From: Clavulina sp. PMI_390
Taxonomy: Eukaryota; Basidiomycota; Agaricomycetes; Cantharellales; Hydnaceae
Length of the DNA: 16,594 nt
NCBI GenBank assembly: GCA_015039315.1
Contig: WIDE01000057.1
Coordinates: 13,115 to 29,708 of the forward strand
Direction of reading: 5' to 3'
Shown: positions 10,806 to 16,594 of the stretch, piece by piece
How the letters are laid out: each line of letters opens with the position of its first letter
Position numbering within the stretch: the stretch's first letter is position 1
Position numbers and translations under genes: made by a program
Notes under the pieces: generated by a model
Databases searched by the model: none
The model's input: the letters and a program-made list of their open reading frames with translations, nothing else
What the model was told of the DNA's origin: nothing

Positions 10806-11222
10806 TAACTGTGTGTTAGTCTCTTGATTTGCTGACTCGGAGTCGGATGTGGCCCGGCAGACCACCAATCAATGCTGAGCCGAAACCTCACCTTACCGTC
10901 TTTCAAATGTACATGAGCCAAAATACAGCAATGATGTCTAGCGTATCAAATCTATCATAGTTCATCTGCGCGCGAAACTGTTCTTGAATTACCGTGGACA
11001 GTGTACCGCTCATGAAATAAGATGACGCTCCAATCAAGTGAGTGTAAGAAAATGTTTCATTCCATCGCTGTGCAGGGAAAATAAGCACAAGGTATATTTA
11101 CAAAGACAACTAAAACTACTCGTGGTACACCAACACGGCGTCGCCTAATTGCATTCAACCCATCAAAGCCGATGGGTAGGGAAGGGCAAATGCCGGAGTT
11201 GTTGTGCGGAGAAAGATTGCCC
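10806..11222. other. Convergent intergenic region between NLR2 and TM-B
   Basis: No gene seen. It should contain the 3' ends of NLR2 (+) and TM-B (-). From about 11052 it is related to the region after TM-A. A weaker match to the NLR1 downstream region (for example around AAATGTACATGAGC) also supports copying of the whole NLR plus TM block. Confidence 0.55.
11095..11102 (-). promoter_or_regulatory. Candidate Puf-protein site in the TM-B 3' UTR
   Basis: TGTAAATA on the minus strand, about 121 bases after the TM-B stop, inside a 28-base stretch identical to the one after TM-A. It matches UGUANAUA. TM-C has no such site in the 130 bases after its stop. Confidence 0.32.
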
Positions 11223-12608
11223 TTACGAGCTGCCGACGAGGGGCGCACGCTCCTCATCGTGGAGAAGACCGGTCTGGCGCGCACCGAAGAGACCGAAGAC
11301 GGCCTTGGCGATGGAGAAGAGCGAGAGGAAGGCGAAAGCAAAGGCAGACCAGTGGATGAAGACGCTGGTGGTTTGCTCTAATTACGGCGAGGGCAGATTG
11401 AATATCGATAGGGGATAAAACAAACAAGCGTGTGTTGCGTCAATATCAGTTAGATACAACAAAATGACAAGAAAACCAGCTTACCGGCGAAAATAGCCCA
11501 GAGCGACCATGAGATAGCGATGGCACCAGCCAAGTCACCCTCAGGTGAGCTGAGCGCGTAGGCGACACTCGTGCTCTCGAGGAAGAAGAACGCGAGGAAG
11601 GCGAACACCTTGGTGCCGATCGAAGCCTTGTGGGTTGCGGCATTGACACCGAAGGCCTCGAAGGCGGTGATGACGACGAGGACGGTGGTCCAGCCGTGGT
11701 ACAAGCTGAAGGGCAGGTGAATGAAGACTGGAGAACAAGATCAATGTCAGCGAGTTGCGTCATGAATGCGGGAGACGACGAAAGAATGAAGGAAAAGAAG
11801 CCAGCACGAGGCTCGGTATGGAAGCGAAGAGCGACGGCGCGGGTGATTGAATTGGTCGGAAATAGACAGGCACAGCGGCGACTCACGTTCGTCACCAATG
11901 TTCTCGCTAGCATGGCTCTTCTTGACGACATAATAGATATGGCTGACAGCAGAGCTCACGAGGAGCGCAAAGATGAAAGCAACAACATAGTGACCGTTGA
12001 CCCAAACGTTGACGTAAATGGCGTTGAGGACGAGCAGGAGAGGGAAGCGCCAAGAGATGCCATCGATGATGGTCTTCTTGCCGTTGGCGGTGAACTGGTA
12101 GATGATGTAGCCCAGGAGGAGCAGGTGGATGATGCTCCAGATATAAAATGCGTACGGAGCACTGGAGGTAGAGGCGAGCAACGACATCCAATTCAAATCA
12201 GGTCAGCAACGACGCCCAAGGGTCTCTAGTTTCCAGACAAGATACATACGGGGTGACGTAGGTCTGCTTGCCCGTCCCGTAAGGATACTAGAAAATGGGC
12301 AAGGAAACGATCGAGTAATTAGTGGCCGCTGCGGAAACTCCGGGCGAGCATGTGGCGTCATGGCGTCACTGCCCGGGAGCTGCTGAGGATGGGTGGTGAG
12401 GACACTCACTGAAGGCCCCGCAACGGTGTAGATGTTGCTTCCAGTGAGGAAGACGTATGCCAAGATGTTGACGATCTAAGTATTCATAGTGTGCCAAGGT
12501 ACGCAAGTCGTCGCACGTGTTTGTTTGTTCGTTAGCTGTCAACCCACGAACGTGAACGCGACTACCACTGACCTTGAGCACAATACCGTCCGACCAGGTG
12601 TCAGCCAT
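11223..12608 (-). CDS. TM-B: eight-helix membrane protein, DUF1774-like
   Basis: Six exons on the minus strand: 12608-12573, 12475-12410, 12287-12250, 12161-11887, 11727-11485, 11377-11223. Every intron has GT...AG ends (97, 122, 88, 159, 107 bp), and the frame gives 270 residues. The start [12 protein letters not shown] is matched by TM-C. About eight hydrophobic segments follow, the first being [20 protein letters not shown], with a conserved loop [13 protein letters not shown] before helix 2 and [17 protein letters not shown] before helix 3. The tail [12 protein letters not shown] is hydrophilic. The arrangement, including [12 protein letters not shown] before helix 5, resembles fungal DUF1774 proteins and more distantly TspO/Trp-rich membrane proteins; this is from memory and moderate. 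Codons are strongly C-ending, unlike the NLR genes, which suggests good expression. The E-x-x-x-L-V tail could be an AP-3 vacuolar sorting signal. No enzymatic role can be assigned. Confidence 0.85.
12514..12519. promoter_or_regulatory. CACGTG E-box in intron 1 of TM-B
   Basis: Same position and flank (TCGCACGTG) as in TM-A and TM-C. Regulatory use is inferred only. Confidence 0.32.
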
Positions 12609-12731
12609 TATGAAGTATTATAAGCGTCAAGAAGGGGGTGTGTCGTGAGCGTCAAAGGGTCGTCGACAAGGTCGTTTGCGGGGGAGTTGTGAGGGCGAAG
12701 CTCAGTGGTCTGGAATTGATGTCACACTGAT

Positions 12732-12739
12732 TATTTATA
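12732..12739 (-). promoter_or_regulatory. Candidate TATA box of TM-B
   Basis: The minus strand reads TATAAATA about 125-130 bases before the TM-B start codon, a fitting distance for a fungal core promoter. TM-C has no equally good box at the same place. Confidence 0.45.
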
Positions 12740-13089
12740 CAAATTCGGTTCCGCACACACGATCGCGTCTTTTGCCCGCTTGTCACAAAAGAGAGTCAGA
12801 TGACGTCGTCGCAGCACAAATAACAACATCAACTGACGGGCAACAGTCAGATGACGAACGCATAAAAGAATCATACGTCTCCTATAGTGGAACCAATTGG
12901 AGCGCGCGGTCGTGGAAGCCTGATGATCGCCATTCAGAACCCTCGCAGACTCTCTCATGTCCTACCAAATCTCATTTGCTTTGGGCAACTCGTTACGAGA
13001 CATGACGATGCATCCCTCCGGGGGAAGAAATGCACGCTCACACGCACACACACGCGGCGATACGCGCCCAGAACGAAAGAAACACGGAA

Positions 13090-13580
13090 TGCGAGGAGGG
13101 GCATGAATATGATTCGCGTTCTGTTTGTACCGTAGTAGTGCACATTTCAAAATACACGAAGAGAACAGGATCCTGGAACGTAGATGGCTACAAGGGAAAA
13201 CAGGCAAACGAGGAATGGAAAGAGAAACGTTGGAAAAAGGGTCCGAGTCGCACCGACCACAGAAAATGGTGAATGCGACTACCTTCCGAAACGAATAGAA
13301 TAACTGCAAACATCCGATTGCGCAATATAAGAAAAGGAAAGTGGGAATAAAGCGCTGCATGGTACCATTTGAGACAGGATTGAAAGTATCCCCAGACGAA
13401 AAGATGAAGATCACCACGAAAGTGAATGAAAATTTAAGGCACTTAGGGTGGCTTGGACATTGTGTCAGTCTGGTGCACAAGACGGCCCTTGAGATTCGGG
13501 CAGTCACGTCGACGGGAGAAACATGAGATGGCTATAGATGTGGTCTGACCGCAAGCAAAACTGAGAATCGATGATAAGTA
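13090..13580. repeat. Duplicated upstream flank, copy next to TM-B
   Basis: It aligns in order with about 15496-16000. Shared blocks include TACCGTAGTA at 13128, GTCCGAGTCGCACCGA at 13241-13256, and TTGAGATTCGGGCAGTCACG near 13490. It is diverged and gapped but collinear, so the TM-B/TM-C duplication took DNA far upstream of the start codon with it. Confidence 0.65.
13246..13280. repeat. Inverted repeat AGTCGCA...TGCGACT in the duplicated flank
   Basis: AGTCGCAC at 13246-13253 is followed by TGCGACT at 13274-13280. The same pair is kept in the other flank at 15646-15693 with a longer spacer. It could form a hairpin or a protein-binding palindrome; no function is known to me. Confidence 0.4.
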
Positions 13581-13926
13581 GACGCGAGCGCTGATGAGAA
13601 GGTCTAAAGGAGAGGTGGGTGTGGATGAGAGGGATAAAGAGTTGCGCGTGCACAAGCTGAATTGCGAGTCACACTGTCTACACAAAGTCCCGACACGTCG
13701 TACGCGTTGCTCGTCTCTTTCCTCTCTTTTCTGCACCAAAATAATTTCTGAAGTCCTCGAACACGCATCTGAAGCCACGTCATTCATTGGGTTGGGGTTG
13801 GCCGAATAGGGAACTCGACTCCCGACCACGCTAGCGAAAGTTCTCAACAATCAACATCACACCATTTGATCACCCACAACATTCACCCACAAGGACCGCA
13901 AGGGGGGAAGCGGGCAGATGTGAATC

Positions 13927-15351
13927 TCAATTACTATCTTCCGGGCTGACGAGAATGGCACGCTCTTCGTCACGGAGAGCGATCCGATGAGGGCCGAAGA
14001 TGCCATAGAGGGCCTTGGCGATGGACAAGAGCGAGAGGAAGGCAAAGGTAAAGGCGGACCAGTGAACGAAGGCACTAGAAGTTTGATCTGAAGAGGTGAA
14101 GATCAAGCCCCAAGGAAGCAAACGATATCGCAACACCAAAAAGCGTGCATGCCCCAAGAATTAGTTCAGCATAAAATTCAACGAGACAGTAATAAGAATC
14201 TTACGTGCAAAATAGCCCAGAGCGACCACGATATGACGATCGCACCAGCCAATTCAACATCGGGCGAGCCAACCGCATACGCGACGCTCGTGCTCTCGAG
14301 GAACAAGAACGCGAGGAAAGCGAAAACCTTGGTGCCGATGGATGCTTTGTGGGTCGCGGCGTCAGCGCCAAAGGCCTCAAAGGCAGTGATGACAACGACA
14401 ACGATAGTCCAGCCATGGTATAGGCTGAACGGCAGGTGAATGAAGACTGTGAAGCCAAACGAGAGTGATGTGAGAGAGTTGCATCATGGATGCGCGAGAG
14501 GGCAAAAGAGCAATGAATGAAAGAAATGAAGCCGGCGGCGGCGTGGCTATATATGGAAGCAGAAGGATGGTCATTCATTTGGAGACAACCACTCACGTTC
14601 ATCATTGGTGCTCTCGCTAGCATGGCTCTTCTTGACGATGTAGTAGATATGGCTGACGGATGAGCTCACGAGTAGTGCAAGGACGAAAGCAAAGACATAT
14701 TGGCGGTTGCTCCAGACGTTCACATAAACGGCGTCAAGGACGAGCAAGAGCGGAAAACGCCAAGAGATGCCATCAATAATAGTCTTCTTGCCGTTAGCAG
14801 TGAACTGGTAGATAATGTAGCCAAAGAGGAGCAGATGGATGACAGCCCAGATCCAGAACACACCCAGAGCGCTGCAAGAGACAAAGTTTGTGTGGGTAAA
14901 GTGCCAAGATCGACACCGAGTTCGGACCCAGTCAGAGGCGACGCCTAGCACAGCGATTCTAGAACAGGACACGTACGGGGTGACGTAGGTCTGCTTTCCC
15001 GTGCCAAATTGATACTATCAGATGCACAAGGAAAAAAGATCGAATGATTAGTGCGGGCTGCGGGAACTCCGGGCAAAGCATGCGGTGACGCAGTGGCGCC
15101 ACCACTTGCTTGGCATGGACGGCTAGAAGGAACACTCACCGGAGCCCCCGCAAGAGCGTAGAGTTTGGTCAAAGTGAGCAACAAGTACGCCAAGATGTTG
15201 GCGATCTGAGTACCAGGGTTAACAGAGTGTGTTCGCAAGTTATCGCACGTGGGTGTCAAATTAGCATCGCTCACGAACATGAACACGAATGAGAACTTCG
15301 CTTTTGACTGACCTTGAGTCCGATACTGTCCGACCAAGTGCTGTCAGCCAT
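13927..15351 (-). CDS. TM-C: third membrane-protein copy, one apparent frameshift
   Basis: Same six-exon plan as TM-B: 15351-15313, 15205-15140, 15014-14977, 14871-14597, 14446-14205, 14087-13927, all introns GT...AG (107, 125, 105, 150, 117 bp). Exons 2, 3 and 4 have exactly the TM-B lengths. Exon 5 is one base shorter (242 against 243): its end reads ATTTTGCAC before GTAAGA, so exon 6 is entered out of phase and no other donor or acceptor nearby repairs it. In the conserved phase, exon 6 encodes the last helix and a tail [14 protein letters not shown]; with the missing base the protein would have 273 residues. In the shifted phase the tail is unrelated. The missing base lies in a run of T (A on the plus strand, about 14209-14212), so a sequencing error is possible. 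Function as for TM-B: DUF1774-like membrane protein, role unknown. It is either a recent pseudogene or an intact gene with an assembly error. Confidence 0.75.
15246..15251. promoter_or_regulatory. CACGTG E-box in intron 1 of TM-C
   Basis: It is kept although the rest of this intron has diverged from TM-A and TM-B. Confidence 0.33.
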
Positions 15352-15495
15352 TATGTCCAGTTCGTGCTATACGCGTCCGCTAACGGGGTTGGATGGAGTC
15401 GTGGGGTAGAAGTTCAACCTAGAAAGTGATCGCACAGCTTTGGCAGGGCATATGCAATCGCGTCGTCCACGCGACGAATGCAAGGCGAAAAGAAT

Positions 15496-16000
15496 GGGAC
15501 GAGGGGTATGGATGTTGATTCGCAATCTACTTAATACCGTAGTACTGCACGTTTCAAACACACTAAGAGAATAGGATTCAGGAACCTAGATCGTTACGAG
15601 GGAAAGAAAACGGAAACGAGAAACGAGACGAGGAAAAACAGTCCGAGTCGCACCGATCATGAGAATAGGGTAAACAACTCTGAGAGTGCGACTACCCACC
15701 AAAACGGATAGAAGAAAAGAAAAAGAAAAGAAAAGCAAGCACACGGTTGCATGGTATAACAAGGGGGAAAGCCGGAGTATAGGATAAATTCATGCGTGGT
15801 ATACTCGAAGCGAGATCGTGAGGATCTCAAGATGAAAGACGAATATCACAATGAAAGCGGAGGGGAATCGAGGGCAATGAGAGTGGAATGGGAATCATAG
15901 TGCAACGCACAAGATCACTATTGAGATACGGGTAGTCAAATCGACAGAAGGAGACGCAGATGGATATAGATAGATCGGGCAGCAAGTGAAATTGGGAATC
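15496..16000. repeat. Duplicated upstream flank, copy next to TM-C
   Basis: Collinear with about 13090-13580. It has TACCGTAGTA at 15536, GTCCGAGTCGCACCGA at 15641-15656, and TTGAGATACGGGTAGTCAAA near 15920. It lies roughly 145-650 bases before the TM-C start, against roughly 480-970 bases for the TM-B copy. Confidence 0.65.
15646..15693. repeat. Inverted repeat AGTCGCAC...GTGCGACT in the duplicated flank
   Basis: Perfect 8-base arms at 15646-15653 and 15686-15693, counterpart of 13246-13280. The arms are kept while the spacer changed in length and sequence. Confidence 0.42.
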
Positions 16001-16165
16001 GTTGATGGGGTGTGGTTGTGAAAAGTCGGAAATCAAACGAGATGGAAGAAGCGATGAGATGGATGACCTAGAACGATGACGAACGCTAGGGATCAGCTCC
16101 ACCGGAAAAGCATCAATGGACGATGGAGAAGCACGTACTTTGGAAGAAACATGTTTTCGCTCAAA

Positions 16166-16594
16166 CTAGGCCGTCGGCTCTTCCTCAGTCGCCGCCTCTG
16201 TTGCAGGCTTCTCTTCTTCTGCAACAGGAGTCTCCTCAATGGCAGGCTCAGCAACCGCCGGCTCCGCCACAGCAGGTTCCTCAACAGCAACTGCTGGTTC
16301 GGGCTCGGCCGGTGTCTCCTCAGTAGGCTCGGCAACAGCGGGCTCGGCGACAACTGGGGGTTCTGCCTCCGGCTCAACAGCGGGTTCAGCGACGGGCTCA
16401 GCTGGCGCCTCCTCCACAGCGGGTTCAGGAGCGACCGGAGGCTCTGGCTCAGAAGCGGGCTCAACAGCAGGCTCGGCGGGGGTCTCAGCAGGCGCGGCTT
16501 CTGGTTCCACAATCTCGGTAGCAGGCTCAGCAGCAGGCTCAGCCTCTTGCGCTACCTCGGGCTCTTCTGCAGCTGCTGGAGGCGCAGCTTCTGG
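16166..16594 (-). CDS. C-terminal part of a Pro/Glu/Ala-rich low-complexity protein
   Basis: An open frame on the minus strand runs from the right window edge to a TAG at 16166-16168, 143 residues. It is almost entirely Glu, Pro, Ala and Val in loose repeats such as EPAVEPA and AEPAVAEPA, ending EEKPATEAATEEEPTA. It is strongly acidic, with no hydrophobic segment and no cysteine, and so is expected to be disordered. The start lies outside the window. Such tails occur on many unrelated fungal proteins, so no function can be given. The frame is the only one of the six here with a sensible acidic repeat; the overlapping Leu/Arg/Pro-rich frame is its shadow. It reads in the same direction as TM-C and TM-B. 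Confidence 0.7.
   Translation of the reverse strand, partial: PEAAPPAAAEEPEVAQEAEPAAEPATEIVEPEAAPAETPAEPAVEPASEPEPPVAPEPAVEEAPAEPVAEPAVEPEAEPPVVAEPAVAEPTEETPAEPEPAVAVEEPAVAEPAVAEPAIEETPVAEEEKPATEAATEEEPTA

Larger units (their letters stand above)
12609..13926. other. Region between TM-B and TM-C: TM-B promoter, duplicated flank and TM-C 3' region
   Basis: No convincing gene. Open frames on the minus strand (for example 12962-13507 and 13443-13850) lack domains and are not kept open in the paralogous flank. About 13090-13580 matches 15496-16000. The last roughly 130 bases should be the 3' UTR of TM-C. A CA-rich microsatellite-like stretch is at about 13033-13053. Confidence 0.55.
15352..16165. 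other. Intergenic region: TM-C upstream flank and 3' side of the Pro/Glu/Ala-rich gene
   Basis: No gene seen. It is purine-rich on the plus strand, with an A/G-rich low-complexity run at about 15711-15738. About 15496-16000 is the second copy of the duplicated flank. As both neighbouring genes read leftward, it should contain the 3' UTR of the gene at 16166 and the TM-C promoter. Confidence 0.55.

Noticed and set aside
11630..12229. A 199-codon plus-strand frame across TM-B
   Set aside because: It is antisense to conserved TM-B exons and arises from their strong codon bias; it crosses intron sequence and is not kept in TM-C.
11223..12608. TM-B as a microbial rhodopsin or HSP30-type protein
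   Set aside because: No retinal-binding Lys motif in the last helices, and the loop motifs fit DUF1774-type proteins better.
12962..13507. A 181-codon minus-strand frame between TM-B and TM-C
   Set aside because: Hydrophobic and Phe/Ser-rich without domain match, and the paralogous flank does not keep the frame open.
1..16594. tRNA genes, rRNA or CRISPR arrays
   Set aside because: No B-box-like GGTTCRANNCC with cloverleaf context, no rRNA core sequence and no regularly spaced direct repeats were seen.

Overview
The window looks like nuclear DNA of a basidiomycete fungus, probably an Agaricomycete. The evidence is genes cut by many short GT-AG introns (about 50-160 bp), STAND/NLR-type NACHT proteins with the N-terminal layout common in that group, and an LTR-retrotransposon remnant. 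No bacterial gene organisation, tRNA, rRNA or CRISPR array was seen. All gene models are hand-built from conserved reading frames, splice signals and comparison between paralogues inside the window. No database search was possible.

Layout. (1) 1-2821 (+): an NLR-like NACHT gene, NLR1, cut at the left edge and split inside the NACHT domain by a 708-bp solo LTR (360-1067) flanked by a perfect 5-bp target duplication. (2) 3222-4515 (-): TM-A, a decayed copy of an eight-helix membrane-protein gene. (3) 4516-7056: no convincing gene. (4) 7057-10805 (+): NLR2, a complete paralogue of NLR1, modelled as nine exons and about 1080 residues. Its order is C2-like domain, helical region, NACHT ATPase, then a short C-terminal domain instead of WD40, ANK or TPR repeats. 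(5) 11223-12608 (-): TM-B, an intact-looking six-exon membrane-protein gene of 270 residues. (6) 13927-15351 (-): TM-C, a third copy with the same six-exon plan but one apparent single-base frameshift. (7) 16166-16594 (-): the C-terminal end of an extremely Pro/Glu/Ala-rich protein that runs off the right edge.

The locus grew by duplication. NLR1 with TM-A and NLR2 with TM-B have the same convergent order, so an NLR plus membrane-protein pair was probably copied as a unit. TM-B and TM-C are a separate head-to-tail pair that also shares upstream flanking DNA. One member of each family is broken (NLR1 by the LTR, TM-A by several lesions), and TM-C is doubtful. Fungal NACHT proteins are generally linked to non-self recognition and regulated cell death. 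Whether the neighbouring membrane protein works with the NLR is not shown by the sequence; the repeated adjacency is only suggestive.
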